A model generated the notes under the pieces. That model was not told the DNA's origin, searched no databases, and worked only from the letters and a program-made list of their open reading frames with translations. DNA of 64,000 nt from positions 186,001-250,000 of the forward strand of contig JARKPB010000019.1 in NCBI GenBank assembly GCA_029975475.1. The letters are read 5' to 3'. Position numbers and translations under genes: made by a program. This document shows positions 39,486 through 48,894 of the stretch, one piece after another; within the stretch, counting starts at the first letter, position 1, and each line of letters starts with the position of its first letter. Source of the DNA: Anaerolineaceae bacterium. GTDB taxonomy: Bacteria; Chloroflexota; Anaerolineae; Anaerolineales; Anaerolineaceae.

Positions 39486-42400
39486 TTATTTCGCCGGGTC
39501 AACCCGAACCAGGACCGCGCGCACCAGGACGCGCTTCAGGTAGCCGTTGGCCACCGGGTTAAAATCTTTGCAGGTCACCAGGGTTAACCAGGCTTTCTCT
39601 TCATGCTGCAGCAGCCGGGCGGTTTCCTGCGGGGCTGCCACACTGACCTGGCGCACTTCATAGTGGTAAACCTTTCCGAAGGCGTGGATCAACACCGGCT
39701 GACCCCAGCGCAGTTCACCCAGCCGGCTGAAGGGGCCGGGCGTCCCATCCGGCAGGCTGACATGGCCGGTGAGCACGCTGTTGCCGCTGTGGGTTGGATA
39801 TGCCGAACCTTCGAGGTAACCGGCGCTGCGGCCCAGCCAGGTTACATCCCACTCGCCGCCGGTCAGCGGCACGCCGACAACCGGCATTTTAACCCCCAGA
39901 TCGGGGATTTCAAGCGTGAGATCATCCGCGGTTTGATACTGTTTGTCGGCCGTCTGCGGCGGCAGGCGGGTGATGACGCCCGGGGCAAACCCGGTCGCGG
40001 GGATCACCGGCTGGGAGATCTCCAGCACCGCGCTGGAGGTGTTGTTGCTGCGAATATCGGTCAGCGAATCCGTGGAGAGGGTCACCTGGTTGGTAACCGG
40101 CGGCTGGCCGGGCGCATTCACGCGCGCGAGGACGGTGATGGTGACCACTTCGCCAGGATCCAGCGAGCCGATTTCCACCCGCACCGTGCGCGGGGCGATC
40201 ACCTCCACCGCGCGCCCGCCGCTGGCGGTGGCGCTGACCAGGTCAAGGTTGGCGGGCAGGGGATCGGTAACGACCACATTCAACGCCGGAGATGTGCCGC
40301 TGTTGGTCGCGGTGATGGTGAAGGTCACCTGTTCGCCAACGGCCGCGCGCTGGATATTGACCGATTTACTCACCGCCGGATCGGCAAATTCAGGTCCGCT
40401 GACGCTGTCTGTGCCGGTGACCCGGGTTTCATCATCGGTCATTCCGGTGACCTCGGCGGTATTGGTGAAGACCAGGGCTTTACCGCCCGTATTGACCTCG
40501 ACAGTGAGGGTCAGCGCGCCTTCCTCCCCCGCGGGGAGGGCGTTTCCGGGAGCCAGCAATTCAACCTCGCTGCTGCCGTTGTACGCGGCGTTCAGGTTGA
40601 AATCCGCGCTGTTGGTGCCCGTCAGGCTCCAGGAGACCGCGCTGTCAAAAGCCTCTGCCAGATCGTCGCGGATGGACAGATCCTGCAGGTCCGCGCCGCC
40701 CAGATTCTCCACCGCGATCCGGTAGGTGATGCGGATCACATCCGGGTTAACGATCAGCACCGCGCTTACAGATTTTTCTACCTTCAGGGCTCCAAATCGG
40801 ATGGTCAGGCTGTCGTTCGCGCTGGCGCCTTCGGTGGAACTGGCGGTGGCATGATTGGTCACCTCGCCGGCTTCAACATCCGCCGCTGAGGTCTCGTAGG
40901 TACCGGAACAGGTCATGGACTCATCCACAGCCAGGGTGGTTTTCGGGCAGGTCACGGCCACGCCGCGGTCATCAGTCACGCTGAGGCCGCTCAGGCTGCT
41001 GCTGCCCGTGTTCGTGACCTTGTAGGAGTAATGGATGGTTTGCCCGGCGGCGGTGAAATATGCCGGGCTGGCGCTCTTTGTTAGGGTCAGACCGGCCAGG
41101 CGCACCGTTTCTTGAGCGGTCGCGTCCGGAGCCTGATCGGAACTGGCGGTCACGGTGTTGCTCACGCTCCCGGCGGTCACATCCGCCGCGCTGACCGCGT
41201 ATGTCTTCTCGCAGGTCATTTCCTCGCCAACGGTCAGGCTGCCCTTCGGACAGGTCACCGACCCGGCTTTATCATCACTCAGGCTGATCCCGGTCAGAGC
41301 GACCTGCCCTGTGTTGCGCACCTGGTAGGTATAGGTGATCCCGTCCCCGGCTTTGAGGTACACCTCCGGGCTGGCGCTTTTACTGACGCTCAACCTGGCC
41401 AGGCGCACCGTTTCCTGATCGGTCGCGTCCGGAGCCTGATCAGAACTGGCGGTCACGGTGTTGCTCACGCTCCCGGCGGTCACATCCGCCGCGCTGACCG
41501 TGTAAGTCTTCTCGCAGGTCATTTCTTCGCCAGCGGTCAGGCTGTCCTTCGGACAGGTGACCGACCCGGCTTTATCATCACTCAGGCTGATCCCGGTTAG
41601 AGCGACCTGCCCTGTGTTGCGCACCTGGTAGGTATAGGTGATCCCGTCCCCGGCTTTCCCGTAATAGACCGGGCTGGCGCTCTTGTTAACCGCTAAACGC
41701 GCCAGATAAATCGTGAGCGTGTCTTCTTCATCCGGCGTTTCGCTGGAAGATACCGTTACCTTGTTGGTGACCGATTTGGCGGTAACATCCGCGGAAGTGA
41801 TGGTATAGGTCCCGCTGCAGGTCATCTGCTCGCCGATATTCAGGCTGGTCTTGGGGCAGGTGACCGTCCCGAGCTGATCATCGCTCGCGCTGATTCCGGT
41901 CAGCGGCGTCCCGCCGGTATTGGTGATGAGGTAAGAATACGTGATGGTCTGACCTTCAGCGGTGAAGTAAGCCGGGTCGGCGCTTTTCTCGACCGTCATG
42001 GTCGCCGGGTAAAGCGTGACCGTGGAAGTCGCGTCCGGGGCCTGATCGGATTTTGCCGTCACCGTATTGGTCAGGCTGCCAGCCAGAAAATCTCCGGCGG
42101 TGACCGTGTAGGTTTTCGTGCAGGTCATGCTCTCGCCGGCCGTCAGACTGGTCTTGGGGCAGCTGACCGCGCCAAGTCTGTCATCGCTTAGATGGATGCC
42201 TGTCAGCGGGTACGCGCCGACATTCTCAACCTCATACGAGTAGGTGATCTCTTCTCCGGTCCGCGTGTAGCGGTCTGGATCCGCACTTTTTACAACGCGC
42301 AATCTCGCCAGCGACACGGTGGCGTGGTCGCTGATGGGCGGTAATTCGTTGGAGGTAACCGTAACCGTGTTGGTGACAAATTTACGGGTAACATCGGCGG

Positions 42401-45400
42401 CGGTGATGAGGTACGTTGTGGTGCAGGTCATTGATCCGCCCGCCGCCAGACTGGTGTTGGGGCAGGGTACCGTGCCGGCTTTGTTATCGCTGACCACGAT
42501 ACCGGTCAACGGTTCGCTGCCGTTGTTGGTGATGACGTAGGTATAGGTGATTTCATCCCCTTCAGCCTGGAAATACAGCGGGGCAGCGGTTTTCGTCACC
42601 TCCGCGCTGGCAAGGTAGATGGTGAGTTCATCCACCGCGTCTGGAGCCTCGGTCGAAGAGACGGTAACCTGGTTGGTAACGCTGCCACTGGCTACGTCCG
42701 CCGGCAGAATCGTGTAGGTCAGGCTGCAGGTCATATTCTCCCCGGCGGCCAGGCTGGTCTTGGGGCAGTCGGCGGCTCCACCTTTGTCATCAATCACGTT
42801 GATGTTATGCAGGGTAACCGCACCGGTGTTTTGGATCAGGTATTCATAGATGATTTCATCCCCCTGCTGGGAAAAATAGCCGGGGTCCGCGCTTTTGGTT
42901 ACGCTAAGGGTTGCCCGCCGGACCGTGGCGCTGTCCGCCGCGTCCGGGGCTTCGTTGGAACTGGCTGTAACCGTGTTCGTTACCGTCCCGTTCAGAAAAT
43001 CACCCGGAGAGATCGAATAACTGGCCGTGCAGGTCATCTGTTCCGCGACATCCAGGCTGGTTTGGGGACAGCTGACGGTTCCGGCCAGGTCGTCGCTCAG
43101 GCTGATGCCGGTCAGGGGCACCTGGCCGGTATTGGTCACCAGGTAAGAATACGAGATGGAGTCATCCACCGCGCCAAAATACAGCGGGCTGGCAGTTTTT
43201 TCCACGCTGAGCGTGGCGCGGTAAATGGTCAGGCTGTCCTGGGCGTCCGGCGCCTGGTCGGAGCGGGCGGTCACGGTATTGCTCACACTGCCAGCGCTCA
43301 TATCCGCGCTGGTAATCGTGTATTCCGCCGAGCAGGTCATCTGTTCATCCACCGCCAGGCTGGTCCTGGGGCATGAAACCGCCCCGGCTTTATCATCGCT
43401 CAGGTTGATGCCGGTCAGTTCGATATCGCCGGTATTGGTTAATTGATAAGAATAGGTGATTTTCTCGCCCGCGCGGCTAAAGGTCTGAGGCAGCGCGCTT
43501 TTTTCGACCGTCAGAGTCGCCTGGTAGGTCGTCAGGTCGTCCACCGCCTGGTTACCCGTGCCGGCGTTGCTGGAACTGACCGCCGCGCTGGTGTTTGTGC
43601 GTGTCCCGGTGGCGGTTGAAACGATTCGAACGCTGGCCGTGCAGGTTCCTCCAGCCGCAATCGTGCCCCCGCTGAAGGTCAGGCTGGTATCTTCCGCCTG
43701 GGGTTCAAAAACCGGGGTGCCGCACCCGCTCAGGGTGACCTCGGGGGGGCTGGCGACCTTCATGTGTTCGGGCAGCGAATCGCTGAACTCGACCCCGGTG
43801 AGCGCTGATGCGGTATTCGGATTCGTAATGGTAAAGGTGAGCGTGGTGGCGCCGTTCAGCGGGATGGCATCGGGGGAAAACTGCTTGCTGATCTGGGGCG
43901 GCGCGAGCACCTCGACCGTGTCTCTGGCGCTGTTGTCGCTTTCATCATATTCGTTGATCAGTTCATCCGGATCAACGACCGCCGTGTTTACGCGCTCGCC
44001 AGCGGCCAGCGGCGATACAGGGATCTGAATTGAGAAGGAAGCGCCCGGCGGCAGGCTGACCGGCGTGAGCGCGACGCAGCTGACAGTGGCGGAACTCAGG
44101 GTGCAGGCGATCGTACCGGAAGGCGGGACAGCCCCTGGGATAACGGTCAACGCGCCGTCGCTGTAGTCCTCAGGCGCGCCCGGCAGGTTGTCGCTCAAAA
44201 TCACCTGACCGGCGGAACCAAAACTGGCGCTGAGCGGGCCGATGTTGGATACCTCGATCGTCCAGGTGAAACTGCCGCCCTTCGGCAGGCTGCCAGCGGT
44301 ATTATTGGTTTTTGTAACGGTTAGGTTTGGCAGGTTAAACGGAACGGTGGCTGTGCTTTCATTTGAAGTGGACCCGCCCGCGGAAGCGGTGGCCCTGTTG
44401 GTGACTTTCTTCGCGGCGACATCCTGCGCTGTGGTGGTATACGCGCCCGTGCAGGTAATTTCTTCCCCGGGATCGAAGAAATTATCCAGATCCCCGATGG
44501 TCGAAAGCGCCGGGCAGGTCGCCGAGGCTTTATCATCCGAGATGACCACCGGTCCGTTCAGGGTGGCAAACCCGGTATTTTTCACCAGATAACTGTAGTG
44601 CAAGACCTCGCCGGCGCTCGAAAACGCCGTTTCTACCGCCGATTTCGTCAGCGTCAGACCGGTGGTCGCGTAAGTTGCCGTGTCCGTGTCTGTCACCGTG
44701 CTGGTCAGGTAGGTGCCGCTGGCTTCAGCCGTGTTCGGCCGGCTGCCGCTGCTGGCGGTGACCGGACCGCGCACACAGCTCTGAATGGGTTCAACCGTCG
44801 CGCTGGCGACCGGCAGCGGAGCGGTCCAGCTGCAGCCAGCCGGATCTGCGGAGGTGCCTTGCAGCTGGCTGTCAACCACCTGCAGATTGGAAAGCGGCAC
44901 ATCACCGGTATTTTCAATCGTGAAGCGGTAATAAACCGGCGCATTCGGGGCGACAGCCAGGAAATGCGTCCAGGGACCGCTGGGAGACGGGCCAACCTGC
45001 TTGAGCAGGGCGATTGAGGGGCTGGGCGCGGTGGTGGTCAGCGTGTCGCTGCCAGTGTTTCCGCTGCCCGCGTTGGATGAGCTGACGGTTGAAGTTGTGT
45101 TGGTAAACGACCCGACGGTGCCCGGGGCGGTGACATCCACCTGAACCTTGCAGAACTGCCCGGCCGGGATGGTCGCGCCGCTGAAAGTGAAGCTGGTCGC
45201 GCCGCCGACCGGATTGAAAGTTGGCGTACCGCAGTTCTCGGTGCTGAAGACGACCGGGCTGGCAACGCTCATCCCGGTTGGCAGACTGTCGTTAAATTGC
45301 ACACCGGTCAGGGCCGTGTCCATATTCGGGTTGTTGATGATGAAAATCAATCGAGTTCTTCCGCCGGCGACCACACTTTCTGGCGAGAAGGTCTTGCTGA

Positions 45401-47693
45401 TCGAAGGCGGCAGCAGCCCGTTGATGTTCGCGGTTGCGATGCTGCTGATGTTGGTTCCTGCTTCGGTGGTGGTGAGAAAGCCGCTGATGTTGTTATGCGC
45501 GCCGGCGGATGTGATTTTGACCGTCACGCTGGCGGTGCAGGAACCGCCAGCCGGCAAGATCGCTCCGCTGGGCGAACCGAAGGTCAGACTGGTCGCGCCA
45601 GGGGCGGGCGACCAGGTGGGTGAACCGCCGCAGGTAGTGCTGGCTGACGGGCTGGTGTGAACTTCAACGCCGGCCGGCAGGGCATCGGTAAAGGCCGCGC
45701 CGTTCAGCGGCAGGCTGTTGGGATTGGTCAGCGTGAAGGTCAACACAGCCGTGTTGTTGACCGGCACCGCCGCGGCGCTGAAGGTTTTACTGATCGTGGC
45801 TTTTTCAGGAGTTCCGCAGCCGGTGAAGGTTACCTGGTCTATGTTCATATCCGCGCCGCTGGTTTGAGCGTTCGCGCCGTACCCATAAATGCGGAAGTAC
45901 GTGATGCCGGTCGTGCTGGCGGCGGGAAAATTATACGGGCCGTAGGAAAGCCAGCCTGTGGTTAAGTTAAAATCAGCCGCTTTGGTCCAGTTGATCAGGT
46001 CGGTGCTGTAATGCAGTTCGCTGCTGGTCGGACCGTTGGCTTTACGAGTGCTGTTAAACGACATCTGAATACTGTTGTACTTACTGGTGTCAATCGCGAA
46101 CTGGATATACGGCGAAGTTGCGAGCGTCACCGGTCCATTTTTTGGCCAGCCGTAGAGCGCCATGGAAGGCGCGGCGGGACTGCCGGTGTTATCCGGCGCC
46201 GCGCTCAGACCATTGCCGAGGCTGATTTCCGCGGTGGTCACGTTGGGCTGTTTGCTGTTTGGGGCGGGTATGCCGCTCGTATAATCTGCGAAAGTCCACT
46301 GAGCCAGGTTAATGCCGCACAGCCCGGTGCCGCCGCTGGCGGTGTTAACGGTCAGACTGGCGCTGGCTGTCTTGCCGGTGTTGGTCGTGCCGACATACAG
46401 GGGATTGGTGGTATTGGTAAAGGTGCCGGTGGAGGTCGCCGTGACGTTCACCTTAATCACGCAGCTGCCTCCCTCGGCGACGGTGCCGTTGCTGAAGGAC
46501 AGGCTGGTATCGTTGGCAGAGGGGTTAAATATCACCGAACCGCAGCCAATCGTGCTCGCCCCGGTCGGGCTGGCAACTTTCAGGCCGTTCGGCAGAGGGT
46601 CGGTGAAATTAAACCCGGCGATCGCCGCCCCGTTCGGGTTGCTCAGCGTGATGGTCAGGGTGGAGATGCCGTTCACCGCGGTCGGGTTGGGGCTGAAGGA
46701 TTTGCTGATGTTGACGTTGGTCGGGTCAACGATCGCGGCAATCCGCGCGCCGGTCGAGTAATCCGAGTTGTAGTGATAGCTGCTGCCAGAAAAGTCGTAG
46801 AGGAGGGTCGTCAGTGTCTGATTGGTGCCGCCGCCGCTAATCACCTTGATCACGTAGGTGGTAACCACATTGCTGCCGCCCGATTTATAATCACCGCCTA
46901 TGCAGGAGCGGTAATTGGGGCTGTTCGGGTCGCTCTCCCACAGACAGGCATCCGCGTACAGCTGGGGATGGTTGGTGGTGGCCACATAGGGCGAATTGTT
47001 CGCCGAGTAATTGGTGCTGACCGATTGAATTTCAAAAATCGTGTTGGGAAGATTGATAAACGCTTCGAACTGGTTGTAACCCTGAGTGGCCGTGCCGCCG
47101 TAGAGCTTGATGGTATAGGTGTTGCCGACCACCAGCGCCATCGTTCCGCCGGGCGGGATCTCCTTCCCATCCAGTTCCACTTTGGTGACCGAATTGCGGT
47201 TCTGGGAAATCAATTTTTCGATATAGAGCTGCCGCGGCACCGGGCTGCTGCCGGTCGAGCCGTCCGCGGCGGTGGCGGTGATCTGATAGCGGCGTGTGGT
47301 AAAGTAAGCGCCTGGATCGCGGGTTACCTGCGCCTCAAAGTAAGCATCACGGCACTGGCCGGATGGGATGGAAGGGAGGACAATCACGTCCGAAGTGCCG
47401 GTCCGCAGGTTGATGTAAGGGTTGGCTGATTTCCATTCAAACACCACGCTGACGTTGTTCACCGCGGCGGCCTGGTCGTTGCATACTTTCACGCCGACCG
47501 GAAACAGGTAGGGCCCGCTGGCCGGCGCGTTGCTGTCCAGGCCGATGACATCCCAGGTGATTGGCACGACCCGCAAACTACCGGCCGCCAGGGCTGGCGC
47601 CGAGGGGAACGCTACCCCGGCCAGCATCGTAAATAGGGCTATGATCCGCAACAGGATGGTGGTGACCTGCGTCCGGCGGTGGGTTGTTTGCAT
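39486..47693 (-). CDS. giant secreted DUF11-repeat protein with C-terminal sortase domain
   Basis: 2735 residues. Signal peptide about 1-37 (ending ALA). The N-terminal region (about 40-330) is of unknown fold. DUF11-type beta-sandwich repeats follow, several opening with a KxFSP-like motif, and are interrupted at about 450-640 by a jelly-roll-like domain (CGINLAQWTFADYTSG). Nine tandem repeats of about 101 residues run from about 1390 to 2300, each with a CP...TSL...MTC cysteine pair. Two more DUF11-like domains follow. The last ~174 residues are a sortase: IPATG just before it (about 2564), then LTGH with the catalytic His (about 2644), TLVTC with the Cys (about 2708) and Arg about 2721-2725. 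No C-terminal anchor helix is seen. It could attach itself or neighbours to the surface; this is inferred. The start has only a weak ribosome site. A strong terminator follows. Confidence 0.92.
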   Translation of the reverse strand: MQTTHRRTQVTTILLRIIALFTMLAGVAFPSAPALAAGSLRVVPITWDVIGLDSNAPASGPYLFPVGVKVCNDQAAAVNNVSVVFEWKSANPYINLRTGTSDVIVLPSIPSGQCRDAYFEAQVTRDPGAYFTTRRYQITATAADGSTGSSPVPRQLYIEKLISQNRNSVTKVELDGKEIPPGGTMALVVGNTYTIKLYGGTATQGYNQFEAFINLPNTIFEIQSVSTNYSANNSPYVATTNHPQLYADACLWESDPNSPNYRSCIGGDYKSGGSNVVTTYVIKVISGGGTNQTLTTLLYDFSGSSYHYNSDYSTGARIAAIVDPTNVNISKSFSPNPTAVNGISTLTITLSNPNGAAIAGFNFTDPLPNGLKVASPTGASTIGCGSVIFNPSANDTSLSFSNGTVAEGGSCVIKVNVTATSTGTFTNTTNPLYVGTTNTGKTASASLTVNTASGGTGLCGINLAQWTFADYTSGIPAPNSKQPNVTTAEISLGNGLSAAPDNTGSPAAPSMALYGWPKNGPVTLATSPYIQFAIDTSKYNSIQMSFNSTRKANGPTSSELHYSTDLINWTKAADFNLTTGWLSYGPYNFPAASTTGITYFRIYGYGANAQTSGADMNIDQVTFTGCGTPEKATISKTFSAAAVPVNNTAVLTFTLTNPNSLPLNGAAFTDALPAGVEVHTSPSASTTCGGSPTWSPAPGATSLTFGSPSGAILPAGGSCTASVTVKITSAGAHNNISGFLTTTEAGTNISSIATANINGLLPPSISKTFSPESVVAGGRTRLIFIINNPNMDTALTGVQFNDSLPTGMSVASPVVFSTENCGTPTFNPVGGATSFTFSGATIPAGQFCKVQVDVTAPGTVGSFTNTTSTVSSSNAGSGNTGSDTLTTTAPSPSIALLKQVGPSPSGPWTHFLAVAPNAPVYYRFTIENTGDVPLSNLQVVDSQLQGTSADPAGCSWTAPLPVASATVEPIQSCVRGPVTASSGSRPNTAEASGTYLTSTVTDTDTATYATTGLTLTKSAVETAFSSAGEVLHYSYLVKNTGFATLNGPVVISDDKASATCPALSTIGDLDNFFDPGEEITCTGAYTTTAQDVAAKKVTNRATASAGGSTSNESTATVPFNLPNLTVTKTNNTAGSLPKGGSFTWTIEVSNIGPLSASFGSAGQVILSDNLPGAPEDYSDGALTVIPGAVPPSGTIACTLSSATVSCVALTPVSLPPGASFSIQIPVSPLAAGERVNTAVVDPDELINEYDESDNSARDTVEVLAPPQISKQFSPDAIPLNGATTLTFTITNPNTASALTGVEFSDSLPEHMKVASPPEVTLSGCGTPVFEPQAEDTSLTFSGGTIAAGGTCTASVRIVSTATGTRTNTSAAVSSSNAGTGNQAVDDLTTYQATLTVEKSALPQTFSRAGEKITYSYQLTNTGDIELTGINLSDDKAGAVSCPRTSLAVDEQMTCSAEYTITSADMSAGSVSNTVTARSDQAPDAQDSLTIYRATLSVEKTASPLYFGAVDDSISYSYLVTNTGQVPLTGISLSDDLAGTVSCPQTSLDVAEQMTCTASYSISPGDFLNGTVTNTVTASSNEAPDAADSATVRRATLSVTKSADPGYFSQQGDEIIYEYLIQNTGAVTLHNINVIDDKGGAADCPKTSLAAGENMTCSLTYTILPADVASGSVTNQVTVSSTEAPDAVDELTIYLASAEVTKTAAPLYFQAEGDEITYTYVITNNGSEPLTGIVVSDNKAGTVPCPNTSLAAGGSMTCTTTYLITAADVTRKFVTNTVTVTSNELPPISDHATVSLARLRVVKSADPDRYTRTGEEITYSYEVENVGAYPLTGIHLSDDRLGAVSCPKTSLTAGESMTCTKTYTVTAGDFLAGSLTNTVTAKSDQAPDATSTVTLYPATMTVEKSADPAYFTAEGQTITYSYLITNTGGTPLTGISASDDQLGTVTCPKTSLNIGEQMTCSGTYTITSADVTAKSVTNKVTVSSSETPDEEDTLTIYLARLAVNKSASPVYYGKAGDGITYTYQVRNTGQVALTGISLSDDKAGSVTCPKDSLTAGEEMTCEKTYTVSAADVTAGSVSNTVTASSDQAPDATDQETVRLARLSVSKSASPEVYLKAGDGITYTYQVRNTGQVALTGISLSDDKAGSVTCPKGSLTVGEEMTCEKTYAVSAADVTAGSVSNTVTASSDQAPDATAQETVRLAGLTLTKSASPAYFTAAGQTIHYSYKVTNTGSSSLSGLSVTDDRGVAVTCPKTTLAVDESMTCSGTYETSAADVEAGEVTNHATASSTEGASANDSLTIRFGALKVEKSVSAVLIVNPDVIRITYRIAVENLGGADLQDLSIRDDLAEAFDSAVSWSLTGTNSADFNLNAAYNGSSEVELLAPGNALPAGEEGALTLTVEVNTGGKALVFTNTAEVTGMTDDETRVTGTDSVSGPEFADPAVSKSVNIQRAAVGEQVTFTITATNSGTSPALNVVVTDPLPANLDLVSATASGGRAVEVIAPRTVRVEIGSLDPGEVVTITVLARVNAPGQPPVTNQVTLSTDSLTDIRSNNTSSAVLEISQPVIPATGFAPGVITRLPPQTADKQYQTADDLTLEIPDLGVKMPVVGVPLTGGEWDVTWLGRSAGYLEGSAYPTHSGNSVLTGHVSLPDGTPGPFSRLGELRWGQPVLIHAFGKVYHYEVRQVSVAAPQETARLLQHEEKAWLTLVTCKDFNPVANGYLKRVLVRAVLVRVDPAK
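40795..43520 (-). repeat. nine tandem ~303-bp coding repeats (101-residue DUF11 units)
   Basis: Each unit runs from a KSA/DP-type opening through TYSY.V.NTG, LTGI.LSDD, a CP pair, MTC and a closing NTVTASS.APDA segment. Borders are approximate. Units diverge except for the two described separately. Confidence 0.85.
41098..41703 (-). repeat. two nearly identical adjacent 303-bp repeat units
   Basis: Units 41098-41400 and 41401-41703 differ by eye at about ten positions in their first ~255 bp, far less than other units, so they arose by a recent duplication or conversion. Confidence 0.85.
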
Positions 47694-47844
47694 AGGTTTT
47701 ATGGTTCCCTGTCAGGTATAAAATGGAAAATTAATGCCACGGAGGGTTTTGTCCTGAAAAATGGACAGACACGATACATTTTAACCAGTTTTAATCATTG
47801 CGCAACCCTGGAAAATTGCGGCTTTATTGCAAGATTTGCTGCCG

Positions 47845-47850
47845 TATAAT
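47845..47850 (+). promoter_or_regulatory. -10 element of the lacI-type gene with short leader
   Basis: TATAAT ends 12 nt before the ATG at 47863, so the leader would be only about 6 nt. No clear -35. A small inverted repeat GCAA-GAT-TTGC (47828-47838) just upstream could be an operator. Confidence 0.45.
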
Positions 47851-47862
47851 TAAACAAAACCC

Positions 47863-48894
47863 ATGCCCATCACTCTGCGCGAACTGGCCCGGAAGTTAAA
47901 TCTCTCGATCACCACCGTCTCGCGCGCGCTGGACGGTTACCCTGACGTGGCCGCGGCCACGCGCGAGCGGGTGATCGCCGCGGCGCGGGAAGCCGGCTAT
48001 GAACCCGCCTACGCCGCGCGCCTGATGCGCCGGCACAGAACCGGCGCGCTTGGCTACATCCTGCCCGGCGGGGGCGAACAGTTCCGCGACCCCTTCCACA
48101 GCGCCTTTCTCACCGGCCTGTGCGACCGCGCGGCCAGCCAGGGCGCCGATATTCTGATTTCTTCCGCCCCGCCCGACAGCGCGGAGGAGCAGACCCTCTA
48201 CCGCCGCTGGGTGCTGGGCGGCAGGGTTGACGGCATGCTGATCAACCGGCTGAGGCTGCGCGACTGGCGGATCCAGTTCCTGCGCGGCCAGGGCATTCCC
48301 TTTGTCTGCCTGGCACCTTCACCTGACCCGCCCGCGCAGGGGGAAGAACTGGAATGCCCCGGTGTGCGGGTGGACGACCGCGGCGGGATGCGCCGCCTGA
48401 CCGCCCACCTGCTCGCCCTCGGCCACCGCCGCCTGGGGTACATCGGCGGACCGCCTGAACTGGTTCTGACGCGCGAGCGGTTGAACGGAGTGCGCGAGGC
48501 GCTGCGGTCCGCGGGCATTGATCCGCAAGGGTTGTTGATCGAAACCGCCGCCCTGGATGAGGACAGCGGGTATCAGGCTGCCCGCCGGCTGCTCAACCTG
48601 GCTGAACCGCCGACCGCCCTGATCGCCTGCAGCGATCTGATCGCGCTGGGCGCGCTGCGCGCGGTTCAAGAGGCTGGTTTTCAGCCCGGGGCTGAAATTG
48701 CCGTCAGCGGTTACGACGGCATACCCGCCGCGGCCCTGGCGCACCCGCCGCTGACCACCCTGGAGCAGCCGACCTATCAAATCGCCGGCCGGATGGTGGA
48801 AATTCTGCTGGCGCATCTGGCGGGCAAATCTGAACCGCCGCCGGATGAAATCTACCAACCGCGCCTGATCCTGCGCGCATCCACACAATCATGA
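47863..48894 (+). CDS. LacI-family transcriptional regulator
   Basis: 343 residues. The N-terminal helix-turn-helix ITLRELARKLNLSITTVSRALDG and hinge helix (PAYAARLMRR) are canonical. The periplasmic-binding-like sugar domain follows, with DGMLINR, HRRLGYIGG and AVSGYDGIPAAALAHPPLTTLEQP. It overlaps the antiporter gene by 4 bp (ATGA), which is an unusual partner for a LacI protein. A sugar-type effector is expected from the family. The closest glycosidase gene (GH1) is 19 kb away. Confidence 0.95.
   Translation: MPITLRELARKLNLSITTVSRALDGYPDVAAATRERVIAAAREAGYEPAYAARLMRRHRTGALGYILPGGGEQFRDPFHSAFLTGLCDRAASQGADILISSAPPDSAEEQTLYRRWVLGGRVDGMLINRLRLRDWRIQFLRGQGIPFVCLAPSPDPPAQGEELECPGVRVDDRGGMRRLTAHLLALGHRRLGYIGGPPELVLTRERLNGVREALRSAGIDPQGLLIETAALDEDSGYQAARRLLNLAEPPTALIACSDLIALGALRAVQEAGFQPGAEIAVSGYDGIPAAALAHPPLTTLEQPTYQIAGRMVEILLAHLAGKSEPPPDEIYQPRLILRASTQS

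Noticed and set aside
39486-47693. CRISPR or tandem-repeat array suggested by regularly recurring DNA motifs
   Set aside because: The period is 303 bp and in frame, and the repeats are protein domains without short palindromic spacers.
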